Origin: Phaeoceros laevis
Taxonomy: Eukaryota; Anthocerotophyta; Anthocerotopsida; Notothyladales
Length of the DNA: 64,000 bases
Reading direction: 5' to 3'
Assembly: GCA_049999765.1 (NCBI GenBank)
Contig: JBNGIQ010008513.1
Span: 36,657 to 100,656 of the forward strand
The notes under the pieces are model-generated. The model saw nothing but the letters and a program-made list of their open reading frames with translations, did not search any database and was not told the origin of the DNA. Positions 32,544-45,000 of the stretch are shown here, piece after piece (the first letter of the stretch is position 1; each line of letters opens with the position of its first letter). The position numbers and the translations under genes were made by a program.

Positions 32544-35500
32544 CTAACTCGCAATCAAGGTGTCGGGCTGGCTGGCACTAGCAGACTGGGCCTGGCCTGG
32601 TTGTGTTGATGATGACGAGGTAACAGCTTCTGTAGAGCTCTCTCTCGTCTGGCTTGATAGGACCTCCGGCACAGGTTCTTTTGAAGAGCTTCTGGCCAGT
32701 GTGGCAACTTCCTGAACACGGGAATCAGTTGAAGATGAGGAAGGGGCAAGTGTCGTCGGAGATGACCCTATGGGATAGGGAGCCACTGCCACATCTGTTA
32801 GAGAAGATGCTGAAGGGCTATAATTTAGGGCACCAAGGGGGTGGTCAAACTTGCAAGTAGGCCCAAACTTGCAAATGCCATACTTGGTGTAGAAAGTGCA
32901 CGGCGGAGCTCCCTGAGAAAATGCACATGAACGGAAAAGGGCATGAGCAACAAGCAGACATAATATCCAGTAGTTCTCATTCAAAATGTGAAGCAAGGGT
33001 GAAGTGCTTGAACTCAGAATATTTAAGCTTACCGGTCGTAGAGGCAAACCCATAGGACTCAATGTACAGGTCGGTGAAGGGGTGGCCCTATCTTTGGGAT
33101 GATGATATCGACAGGTGATGCCAAACTTGCAGTCTCCTGTCTTCATATAATACTGGCACTCTGGTTGACCAGGTCTCTCAGGAAAACTCGTCTCCTTTTG
33201 CAAACCAAGAGGTTGTGCCTGTAGGGCTGGCAGCCCCATGGCTGCAGAGCCCTGTAAATAGGGAGAAAAAGTTCCATGCACTCCTATTTGGTCCGCCTGT
33301 GGTGCTGGTCCATAGACGTAGCTTGTGCCAATTGCATGTTGGCCATCCGGAGATTGCAAAGGGCCTACGGGACCCTGTTGCCAACCACAAGCCCATCAAT
33401 GACATACCATAACAAGTAGCTTACGGGTCACTTATTAGGTCTAGGATTAGGTCGGTATGGTCCATCAGCCCTAATTCCTACCACATCTTCTGCTTTTACT
33501 AGGCGGGAATTCTGATGCCGACTTCGGCGACACATCAGTGTGGTTTCCCTTTCTGTCCACAAACGTGGTATCCTCCGGAAGGATACAAGATATGGATGCA
33601 GCTTGCTAAACCAAGGGAGCTATCATCCTCTACGAGGTACTCTCTTCCACAAAGGGATATGAGGGGTCAGCGGCTAACTGTAACGAGTATGGTCAAGTAG
33701 TCAGTCTGAAGTCATCAGGGTAGGAGACTTACTTGGTATGTGCTCCAGGTTGGCACAGACACGAGCGTTTGTGGGGGCGGAAGTAGAACAGAAGTGTAAC
33801 TTGACTGCAGGCGAGGATTGAGATACGGCGTTCTTGTAATTCCTGGCCATGAAGGAAGTGCTCCCTGGTAGTGTGCTGGTGGAGGTGCAGAAGGGCCTCC
33901 TGGATAAATAGACGGGCTCAGTACTGCTGGCTGTGGGTGATGAAACTTGCATGTGACGCTGTATTTGCACTGGCCGGTCCGCATGTAGTATGCACATTCT
34001 TTTTCATTCTGCAGGTATGAAGACACCACATCAGTCATTCCACATCAACACACGAGTCTGGCAAGCAAACTCATGGACAACACGTGGTTCCCAATCTTAT
34101 CTTCTGAAGGATGGTAGGAAGACCAAACTGTGCAGAAAACAACTATGAGAGCAACCGAGCTCCGAAGTATTCACAGACAAATGCTGGCAACCTGAGGAGG
34201 GTGCAGGTGGTTTACGACCATTTGTGTTGGGAAGAATATACTGACCGGACGAAGAGGTAGACCAAGAACATTCAATTGCACCCGCCCGGTGGATCCTGCT
34301 TTGTCTCTTGGGTGATGGTACTTGCATGTTGCCCCAAATTTGCAGTTGCCTGTTTTTAAGTAGTACTGCAGGTTACGAGCGGAACATAAGAATTCTATCT
34401 ATCACAGTAGTCAGGACATAAGCAAAATTATTAATTGGGTCAGTGACTTTCCTCGTATGCAGATTGTCAACCAGGTAACTCACAAAGAAACTAGACTACA
34501 AACTCTGGCCATGCTGGTCCGAAACAGAGTCATCACTGCTGCTGTCCCAAAAAGTATCTGAGGTGATGCTAGTGTTGCCATAAGCGCCCAGGTACTGGGC
34601 TGTCATGTTATTAGGTGAGACAGCACACTGAACAATCATGGCCACCATAACCTCCTCCAGTGGGGCATTAGAGCGATTGAATTACCATGAGCTGCCTATC
34701 CCTGTCCTAGATTTAGTCCAAAAACTGCAGGAGATGGGTACCTGGCACTCTGGTTGCCCGATCCTCTCGGGGTATTCTCCTTTACCTCTTGCAGCTGCAG
34801 CAGCCTGGATGAGGGAGGGAGGAAACAATGAGGAACGGTTGCATCGCTTGTCTTGACAGGATGGAGCAACACTAGGAAAGTACTTACCAGCTTACGGTTG
34901 GGAGGATGATTGAAACGGCAGCTCATGCCAAACCCGCAGAGGCCGGTGCGCATGTAAAAGGGGCAGTCTTGCTCCCCCGGTCTCTCAGGGTAGAGACCGG
35001 GTGATCCATCCATGCCGTCCTGAGTCATCTGCCACACGTCTGCATCCAAACAGAATGGTGGGGGTGAACACAGCTACAGTTGGCAATCTGGTTCACACAG
35101 GTTTCTGTGAATTCTACGACCTTGTCTAAGAAGGCACAGCACCATCCACCAGGCATGCACAGAGTACGTCTGTGGTGACCGCCATGTGTACCACACCGGG
35201 GTTGAGATGTGTTTCTTGTTTGGTAGCAGATATGACAACTCTACACCTGCAGCAGCAGACGCCTAATTGTCCGAGCATAGGACCTGCCTTTCCGATGCTA
35301 CTGCAATGACTAACAAACATGGAGTCTGGAAGGGCAGATTTTCCACCGCATTGGGAACACAGGGCATGGCAATTTGCAAGAAAGAGGGGAACTGCTCAGA
35401 TTTCGTCAGGGGCTGGCTACTCCTGCAAAACCTAAGTCTCTGCCTGGGAGACTTCATTGCCAATGAAGATGCGCCCTGCGCAGACTGTGAGCACAAGCAT

Positions 35501-36382
35501 TCTGGGATCCTGGGATCTGTGTTGATGCTCTCCGTGGACATAGTGCTATCTACCCCCTGGGATTTCATAGAAGGAATGTCATGGAGCTGAAGAAGGGTCG
35601 ATCTGGACAAGAGCTCCCAATGCACGCCCCGCTGCAGGATCGCTGCCCCAAAAGGTCCCATTCCAATTCCCCAAGCGCAGGGAATCGAGCAGCCTGGCCG
35701 GCCATCATCCTGAACCACCCATCCTGAGGGAAGCAGCGTGTGTAGGAACCCCTCCCTGAGACTGTGAGTGCCCCGGCCGTATGGAGATGGAGAAGTGGGC
35801 AGTCGGGTATCTCAGCCAAAGATCTAGTTGTGGGGTGCACCTAGCATGATCTCTCTACCCTTGGTTGCAATTGAGCAGGAATCGAGCGGCATCGCAGAGG
35901 CAGATGGACGGAGACCCTCGGGGTTGCACGGACTATGCTCGCCGACAACAAATGTACGAAGAGGGGCACGGTGACCAGCTAGCATCAGATCTGAGGCAGA
36001 TGTGTCCCCGGCAGCACCCAAATTTGGAAGATGGGAGCTGAATTGCCCTCAACAGCCAGCAGCAGGGCAGACAAGCGAGCTAGCTCAAGCCATAATGCAA
36101 GGATGAAGGAGCTGAGACAAGGGAGGCAAGGGAGGAGGAGGTGGGGAGAGAGAGGTGGAGGTGATGGGCACAAGCCGAAGGAGGCAGGCAGGGTATGAGG
36201 ATGGAGAGGGACTTACCGTCAAGGCCAGCGTCTGCGTTCGGGCCAGCAGGAGAAGGCGCAACATGTTCAAGAGGCCAGACTTCGTGAACAAGCGAGGAAC
36301 CTGCGCCCGGGTCACCAATAGAGCCTTCAAGGCCTGCGTAGGAAGATGGTCCGCCTTGTGCTGGAGCATAATATTCCATCAA
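32544..36382 (-). CDS. Five-finger CCCH zinc-finger protein (ZFN/HUA1-like)
   Basis: Probable RNA-binding nuclear protein of the plant five-CCCH class. Exon 1 (36382-36217, [14 protein letters not shown]) ends in a GTAAGT donor. An intron of about 1.2 kb follows. Fingers have C-x8-C-x5-C-x3-H spacing. Finger 1 is [20 protein letters not shown] (about 34.95 kb). Finger 2 is split by an intron: [10 protein letters not shown] at 34.76 kb, then [12 protein letters not shown] at about 34.34 kb. Finger 3 is [20 protein letters not shown] (33.97 kb), finger 4 [20 protein letters not shown] (33.13 kb) and finger 5 [20 protein letters not shown] (32.88 kb). Fingers 1, 2 and 4 are preceded by PERxGxxxC. 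The Ser/Thr-rich tail ends at 32544. All five fingers are intact. The start was chosen as the first ATG of the only exon giving an in-frame join. Confidence 0.92.
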
Positions 36383-36923
36383 TCATACCCGCGTCACTCT
36401 GTGCTCACGCTCGCTCCCCTCCTCACCTGTGTGGGGAAGCCGGCGCAATCCCGGGCGGTGCAAAATTGGCCCTCCGGAGAGGATTGAGGAAGGCAAGGCA
36501 AGGAAGCAAAGCAGGCAAAATGCGCAATTAAAAAAATGCGCGCTGCTGCTGTTGCTGCCCAGTAGCTGCTCTTTGGTTGGTGGCGAGCGATGGATTGAGC
36601 GGAGTGTTCCGGGGCAATTGCCACATGGAGGGCCGGGGCAGAATCCGCCAAACTCTCAGCTCCCGAGGTTGCAAATTCGCCACCCTGGATGCTGCTCACT
36701 GCCGGTAAGCCTGTCTGCCTGTCTCTCAATTCCTCCTCTTGGCCAGGGACAACCGACAAGGAGTCTGGAGTCCGCAGCAGCTAGTAGGGGCGTAGCGTGG
36801 GCACGCGATCTATCCGTGATGCGTGCAGGACGATCCTCGCTGCGCGGGCAAGGCGCGCGAGCCCAGCCTCGAGGGCCGGAGAGAGATCGGGAGCAAGCAA
36901 AAGGGAGGGCAGGCCAAGAGTTA

Positions 36924-36938
36924 GGGAGGGAGGGAGGG
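36924..36938 (+). promoter_or_regulatory. Potential G-quadruplex upstream of the CCCH gene
   Basis: Four GGG runs with single-A loops on the plus strand, about 540 bp upstream of the CCCH start codon. More G-rich sequence continues to about 36965. Confidence 0.5.
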
Positions 36939-37092
36939 AGGTGGTGGTGGGAGGGGGAGAGGGAGAGGAGCAGCAGCCGGGAAGGAAGGAGGGAGGAGTA
37001 GCAGCAGCAGGAGCAGAGCAGGACCAGGAGGGGAGGAGCGAGCAAGCAAGCAGCAGCAAGGCAAGGCAAGCAAGAGGAGAGAGAGGTGGCCT

Positions 37093-37140
37093 GCTCTGCC
37101 CTGCCCTGCCCTGCCCTGCCTGCCTGCCCGCCCGCCCCGC
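37093..37140. repeat. CCTG-type microsatellite
   Basis: CTGCCCTGCCCTGCCCTGCC grades into CCTGCCTGCCCGCCCGCCC, a compound simple repeat. Confidence 0.9.
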
Positions 37141-40100
37141 GCGACAGAGAAAGCTGGACACAGGGGTTGGTGCAGAAACAAACGGAGCAAAGAGAGAGAG
37201 ACTGTTAACTAACCAGGGTTAACAAGTCGGGTCTGGTGTGGTGGAGCGCAGTCCCTAGACTATAGCGCATAGTCCTACTTTTCCCAGGCAGCCAATGGGT
37301 GCAATCACGACCGGCCACGGCATCATCGATCGAGCAGCTACTACTCTCGTAATTTATTTTATTTAGTGCACGTATAATACGGCAAGTTCATCGGTGTGGA
37401 GTAGGCGTCAAGGCAGCGTAGGCGGGCGGGCGAGTGAGTATAGGCATTCCGGCGGGAATGGGACGTTGTCGGGACGCCGACGAAGAGGAAGACGAAGACC
37501 CCCGCCGTCGTCGCCGTACTGGCAATCAATGGCCGGTCTCCACCAAAGAGGCGAGGCACATGGGCCCTAAGTTGGCAGCAGCTGGAGATGGAATGGGAGT
37601 TGGCGCGCCTAGTCTAACCGTGGACGGGACAGAACGGCTCCAGCCGAACCGCGCGGTGAACCGTGCGGTCGCACCCAGGGTAGGGGGCAATCATTGATGC
37701 TGGCTTGCTCGCTCGCTCCATGTATGTATGCCAAACCAAATGCAGCAAGCAGCAAGCACATGTATGTATGCGCAGTAGCACATGCGGTGACATGGCATGA
37801 CGTGGGCCCCCGTATGGGGTTTCCGGACTACTGTATGTATGTAGTATGCATGAATGAAGTGAAATGAAAGCAGAAGAAGTTGGGGCGCAAATGTCGAGAG
37901 CGTGGCAGGCGCTGCGACAGCGAACATGAACCGTGAAAGAGGCAGGCACCAGGGCCTTTTAAATCGAACGTAAGACTAAGGCCAAGGTCGGGCGCGTGTC
38001 CACCTCCCATTCGCCTACACTAGCTAGCTAGCTACCACACTCACTCGTACCCGCACCTCCTCCTTTTTCCCACCTGATTGATGCCTTGCCCTCCTTCCCA
38101 CAGCAATCAGCAGCACATTGTGCGACCTACCCCCACCGTTTGTCTATTCTATTCTCGTCTACACAAAACGGGCATGTCATGTACAAAACAAAACCCAAAG
38201 GGGCCATCATCCTGCCCTGCCCTGCCCAGCCCAGCCCATGTTTCTTCTTCTTACTCTTCTTCTCATTAGCCACCTTGTTTGCGGCACACTTTTGTTGTGT
38301 GTAAAGTGGAGGAGTGAGTGAAAAGCCTACCCAGCAGCTTGTGATTAGGTGACTTAACAGGATGGAGCAACTCTTACTCTTGGTAGGTAGACAATCCGGG
38401 GAAAAAAAAAGTCAATTACGGGAAACCCAATAAACAATGGATGGATATGAGTCCATGCCCTCCATGGTCAAGAGCAGTGGTTTGACTAAGGGTTTTTTTT
38501 GGTAGGCAGCCAAGCGCACAAGAGATGCCCATCCATCTATCTATCTACTACCACCCCCGTAAGTTGTAACAACTAATGCCTGCCTGCGTGCCTGCCTCGA
38601 AGACGTAGACCGTGTGGTGTGGCCCTGGTATTCTAGATACTTGCGATCCAACAAGCCAAGCAGTGAGCTTTTTTGCATACGTCCACGACATTTTTAACAG
38701 AACTTTATCAAGCGAGGCGTTGAGCCAATGGTGGTGGAAAGACCAAGGAGGCCTCGGATGCTGGCTGGCCTGCCTGCCTGCCTGGCTGGCTTGATTGCAT
38801 GGCGAGTGCTCCCATAATCGAAGCGCTGCGCAGCGAGGAGAGGAAAAAAGAAGGGTAGTGTAAGTCTAGCTGGCCTGGCTGTTGTGTCCTGTGCCTGATT
38901 ACAAAAGGGGGGTCCGGGACGTACCAGTATATTCCAGCCAACGAAGAAACTCACGAGTCACCAGGTGACCAGGGCAAGCAACAGGGCCAGCAAGGAAGCA
39001 GAGAGGTAGAGAGAGAGGGGTTGGTAGAGAGAAAAAAGAGAAGGTGATTGATGAATGAGTTGCGCTGCACTGTGCCAAAAATGAAATATCAGCGGCAGCG
39101 GAGGGGGCTGGCCCTTGCCCGCTTTCTCCATCTCGCAGCGCCACGGGATTGGTCCAAATGGCAGTCACAGAAGTCGGCAGTAACATTTGCCTGCCCGAAT
39201 GGCATCCTCCTGGCCGGCCACGCTCCCTTGTTTTGCTCACACACATATACTTTACTCTAAGAAAGCTAAGAAAGCTAGCGTCTTTTTCTTTTCTTTTCTT
39301 GCACAAGTAGACTATAGACCGTAGACTAGAGACACTTACATACATACAATGCTTGTCTGTCTGTATACATACAAAAGGCACTAGTGTTGTAGAGCCAAGG
39401 GAGGTAGGGTGGGGCCCCAAGCCCTGGGGACCTTGCTTCCACCAGCCCCCATGAAGCATGGGCTTGGGAGTGTCCATGCTATTTTCAGCCTCGAAATTCA
39501 GGCTGTGCCGTGGGTAGTTCGCCTGTACTACGTCACATGCCCGTTGCCCCCTTCGCCCGCCCCACCCCCCATATTTTTCCCCTTTTTTCTTTCTTTTTCT
39601 CTCGTCTCTTCTACTATGGACTGGGTCACTGGGACAGGGAAACTAATCAACTAATCTAGTATTGGACCATCTAATTTGGTACATTAATGACATGCAAGAA
39701 GGCCGCGGAGAAGAAGAAGCGGCTAGCCCATCATTCATTCACATCGGGGTAAGAGAAGAATATGAGGAGGATGGATGGATGGCCGGAATCGGGGCCATGC
39801 CCCTCGCCTTACATTCCTTCGTGTCCGCTTAACCGCATTTGTTTACTCGTTCAGACTTACTTACTCTTAAGCAGAGTGCGGGAGGAGCGTAAGAAAGTGG
39901 ATCCTGGGGCCAGTGGAGTGACAGCTCCGGTCCGAAGAAACGAGCGCATGGTGCGCTACGGTGTGGGCCCCAAAGCATCCTTGGTAACCCAAGGGCGGGC
40001 TGGCGTGCTCTAATAATCAGGCCACATAAGTGCGGGGCGGGTTGAATGCTTGCTACAGTTCTCGTTTCCTCATTATTATTAACTCCTATTTGCAATAAGT

Positions 40101-42019
40101 TAGAGTATAGCTGGGGCCATTGGCGAGCGAGCCGAGCTAGCTGCCCACCACAATGACCCGGTCCCGCTGCCTGCTGCGTATAATATAAACAGGTAGCCAG
40201 CCAGGCAGCCAGGCGGGCCGGGCCGGGCCGGGCAGAAGAGAATGGCAGAGGAGAGAGCTGCTTGTTGCCGCTGCCGCTGGCTGCCATGATCACATCACCT
40301 GGTCCTTTCCTTTGCAAAGCTGGTGCTGGTGGTGGTGCAGCAAACAAGGCAAAAGGACCGATGGCCGATAATACCATGGATGGAACACCCACCGCCCCCA
40401 CCGCGACCTGCACCTGCTTGCTAGCGACCATACAATTCCTCCCTTTGCTTGTTTCTCACGTTCACTATTACTACCCAAACACAGTGAGATTAATTACGCT
40501 CAATTCCTTCCTTCCTTCCCTCCCTCTGGTGGATCCGTTGATCGGTTTCTTTCCGGTCCAGCCCATTGATTCCTCCTTTTGAGACGCCCAGACAGGTGAT
40601 CTACTTCAATGCGGCTGCCATAATGCTCCCTCCCCCTCCCTGCGGTTTCGGCTTCGCTCACCGCATTGAGATTGATGAAAATAAATTCCACATCCATTAT
40701 GGCGTCCTGTTCTGGCATTGCCCCAGTCCATGCCACACCATCCATCGTCATATTGTACATACGCCAGAGCATAGACTATTCTACATGCATGCAGCAAGCT
40801 AGACTAGTCTAGTGTTAGTCACATGCATGCATGGCATGCCAGAAGGAAGAAAGGAAGAGTCACAAGACAAAAGAGAGAGAGAGAGGGAGCGGACAAAACG
40901 GGGTTGTTCATTTCACGTTTTTTGGGCCAAGGCTGGAGGGGCCGTGTCAGATCGAATCGTGGGTTCGGTCTCTCCGGTCTCAGATATTTCTGGGCCCTTC
41001 CTTTCCTCTTTCCTTTCCTTCCTCCCCTCTCCTTTCTTTTCTTTTCCCTCTCGGCCTTGCCTTGCCTTGCCTTGCCTTCCTTCCTTTCATCATGTTGTAC
41101 AGATTGTATGCATCGGGTCTGGGCTGGCCATCATACCCCCGACGATACACTATACGAGGACGAGACCGGACCAGGGTCATCGTCTCTCTTCTTCCTTCCT
41201 CATTTCCGTCCAAGGCCCCCGGCGTTGACGAATCTTATGCGGAGTGGACGAATTATTGGCTCGTCCACAGCAAACGGCGGTTAATTTTTACCGCCCTGGC
41301 CTGCTCTTGCCTCGCTCATCACACGTGACCTCCACAGCTTCCTCCCACCTCCAGACCAGGCCAGGCCGGGCCAGAAGCTCTCCACTGCTGCTGCATCCAT
41401 GGCGCACACATGTGATTGCACACCCCACCTTTCGCCTTTCAGGTTCCCCTTGCCAGATGGCTGCCCCCGGAACGTCCTGTGGATCTGCCGTGTGCACGAC
41501 ACGGCCCCTTCCATGGTGGACAGACCAGACGGAGGAGGCCATCCGTCTATCATGCTTCTGAGACTACTAGTAGTAATAACCAAAACCCCGTCGGATCGGC
41601 GGCACGTCCTTACGATGCCAACCTTTTTGCAAGGAATCCACCCACTGGAGTCGTAGTAGTAATAATTAAGCCGCTGAGGGAGGGCAGCCAGAACTCACCA
41701 CATGCCACCGACACTCCTCGCGGTGTCTCAATGGCTGTACATGAAAATGGCATTGGGCCAGTACTGGCATGCCAGCAGCTCGGCTGCTGCACAGCACTGT
41801 CTCACAATCACACTCCAACGGATCAGGACGGCTGCTCGCTGGCTACCAGCAGGCGGATGATTCAATTCTCATCTGCTCGCTGAATGAATGGGCTTTTGCT
41901 CTAACACTGCCCTAATGGCAAACATTACAAGGTATCAACATACGGCGGGCTCCTCCTCCCTTTCAAGTTGCCTCAGCAGCACTCCTCTGCTGGGAATTTT
42001 TCTCGTCGCCTACTCCATG

Positions 42020-45000
42020 TCAGAAGACCTTAGCGCCCAGCTGGGAGTTGTGCAGGATGTGAGTGTCGTAGTCGAAAGCTGCAGTCACCCACAAACGCCT
42101 CACCTGCAAACAAGTTTCACAAACCAAGACTTGGTACCTACTACAGCTTCTGGTTGAGTGAGATCACCCAAAGTGACCAGTATGCGTGGGAACATAATTA
42201 CCTCCTTTAACCGGAGATGGCTCAGATGTAACAAATGGCCCCTTTTCAAACCCGCATCCAGGTCTTCCTGCACCACTTCTCAACGTTTTTCAGGAAACAG
42301 TACACACAGAGACTTCTATATCGTCACCTAGAATAGACGAGCGTTTCAAAAGATTAACAAACCTCGCCATGGAGATCCAAGTAGAGTGAGGGTGCCATGC
42401 AGAAACGATCACTACGCAGCAGTAATAGCTGTGTCGAATGCATCATCAGATACATCCCTATGCCACAATTTTCTATTCAATCACAGCGCAGCGCTGTCAG
42501 ATTGATCATGTTTTAGGCAAAGCTAGAAACCCTCTCAGCATGCCTACCAAGCCAATCTGTAAGAAACACACCTTGAAACCAAAAGTACATACCTCTACGA
42601 GCGTGGGGATAGCACTCCCCATGAATATCCCTAAAACGAACCCCGGAGCAGAACAACTTGCCGCATATTAGACAAATTGCAGGCTCCCTGATACAAGAAC
42701 CCGCCAATCATTTGGAGGCACAAGATGATATACTTTGAGCCCAGCCTTCTGGTGGATGAAAGCTAAGCGTCTCATCCAACACTCTATGATAACTACTTAC
42801 CGAGGGACTTCATTGCAAATACTGCAAGGAGCCTTGAGTCGTTGGAGCATGAGATCCTGAGACAAACACAACCTCTGAGCCTAAAATCTTGCACCAAAGC
42901 CAACTCCATGTGAAAAAGACATGCCAACTGAATAAAAAAGGCTTGCAATCACAACTGGTGCCAACCTGGAATATCTCTGGCAACTCAATTAAATTAATTT
43001 GGCGAGGAACTCTCAGGAGCAATGGCCCAAACATTGAAGATTCCTGTACAAGAATCCGAATCATTGAAAAGTAAGATCTTTCAAGACTTCACCTGCATTT
43101 TGCACTCCAGTTATCAGCACAGGAGGCACTCACGACTTTATCTTGCCAAAGATGTTGCAACCTCACTACAGCCTCTTCAGCCCCTGCTCATTTAAACCAC
43201 ACAAACACCTATCATCAGAGAATGAAATCGATTGGCGAGAACCATACCAACGTACTGTTGGAACCAAGTGTAATCTAATTACTGCAGATGCTTCCAGGAT
43301 AGAACCGGAAGGCGCTTAAGGCACTATACCATTAACCGAGATATGACAGATCTGCTCCACGCTAGGCAACCTTAACCAGCGCTTCAAGAACTCAAAGTCC
43401 ATGGCAATACTCTCTGCAACAGCAAGTGTGCCAATGAGACTCTGATGGCCAACACCTCCTCCTTGCATGGTACACCATGAACACAACACAAAAGGACAGT
43501 GCAGGTATTAAGGGCCTCAACAGCCTCAACAGCACACAACAATCCCCACAAGCTGCATATGCCTTCAACACAAGACAGCAACAAGTGCGAAAATGCATTC
43601 ACATGAACCTGGGCGATTGTCGTCGCCCTCTGTTGGCTTGCATGCAAGAATCTGCACCTGTGAAATGCCAGAATTCAAAACTACATTGCATCACTTCAAC
43701 TGACGTTTGACCAGCTGCTGAGTTAGAAAATAAATCAACAGAGTAAGTTTGACATTACCAAGATGGCAGCTCTTCGTAGAAAAGGCAAGCACCCCAGCTG
43801 CGCATGTATCTCTCTTGCAGTACTTGACACAGGAGAACTATGGCCTTTTCTACTCAGCGCATCAAAGGCACAAGCTGCCTGAGAACAGGCAACAAAATAT
43901 GCCAAGTGCACCATAGCTAGAATCTGCTGAAATGACGGACATCCCTTGAAGGCCTGGAACCAGACAAAGGGTAGACTCAACATCATAAATGTCTCACGGA
44001 ACAGTTTGCGATAGCACTAGAGCCAACCTTCACATACCGTCAGCAGAGTAATGAGTAGTCCAAAAGGATCGCTTCCTAAAACTCCAGCAGCACCTGTCGT
44101 TGAGAAGTTCCACAGCCAGTCTTCGTCCAAGAGCTGTTCCAGCTTCTCTTGACGACAAAGCTTCCTCTCCACCTCATCCTGCACAGCTTCAATCTCCATT
44201 GACGCTACAGCATCCCCAAGGTCATCCCCAATCACGTCATATGCTTCCAGTTGTGGCAGAGGCTCTGAAGCGGGAAGCATAACAGAGGCCATGTCCACCA
44301 TGTCCACAAAAGGGCTGAAATAATCAGCCGACTGAAACTGGCTGGGACCCAAGGTGTCATCAACCCTGAATCTCATTGGCTCAGTAAAAGCATCTTCCAT
44401 ACCCTTCCATCCCTCCCTTGCAGACACCTGGCCTACAACCATTGCAGAATCCAATCCTAACCATTCCACTATCGATTTAGCCTTCTCCTCCTTCCGAGCA
44501 GCTGGAAGACGAATCATGACATTCATTATCACTTAAGAGTTGGCCCCAAAAACCATAGAACACGAGTACATGATTGTCCCAAGAAACTCCAGCCATCTTC
44601 ATTAAAAACCACAAGACCACTCTTATACGAAGCATGTACAGGATTAGAGAAAGACTAACGAAGGTGCTGGAAGCAGATCATGTATTCTACCAGCAGTTGG
44701 TAAGGTGTTTGCAAGCATCGCAAGCCTGCCAAGTTGTTGGAGGGCTAGCCAGTGAGCACCATCCCCTTTCCAGAGGCACCCGGGTGACGTCTGGCTGGCT
44801 GCAGAAGACGATGCCTCTTCTCCATGCGAAAGAAGACCTTCTCCTCTTGTTTCCACTTCAGAGTGTACTAAATTCTCGGCCAACACTTCCCAAAGAACCT
44901 GGAAAAGGAAACAAATATTCAAATTGGAGAGAGTCTTAACTACAAGCATATGGTGCAACAGAAAACTAACAGTACAAGCCCGACTTAAAGCTCTTGATTA

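Larger units (their letters stand above)
36383..42019. other. Large low-complexity intergenic gap
   Basis: 5.6 kb without a gene I can support. The left end (to about 37.2 kb) is probably promoter and 5' UTR of the CCCH gene and is strongly purine-rich on the plus strand. Further right are simple repeats: CCTGCC at 37.10 kb, TAGC near 38.02 kb, ATCT near 38.53 kb, CCTGC near 38.77 kb, GGGCC near 40.22 kb, AGAG near 40.87 kb and CCTTG near 41.06 kb. Open frames here reach 200 codons but have repetitive, low-complexity composition and overlap on several frames. A long non-coding transcript is possible, but nothing in the sequence proves it. Confidence 0.5.

Noticed and set aside
36429-37222. 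Overlapping long frames on both strands in the purine-rich tract
   Set aside because: The composition is only G/R/E or S/L/P from simple repeats, and several frames are open at once. Typical of low-complexity DNA.
39409-39475. Inverted repeat CCAAGCCC / GGGCTTGG resembling a microRNA precursor
   Set aside because: The stem is short and asymmetric, and no known mature microRNA sequence is present.
40812-41328. Three overlapping plus-strand frames of 138-165 codons
   Set aside because: Open in all three frames because of CT- and AG-rich repeats. No family similarity.
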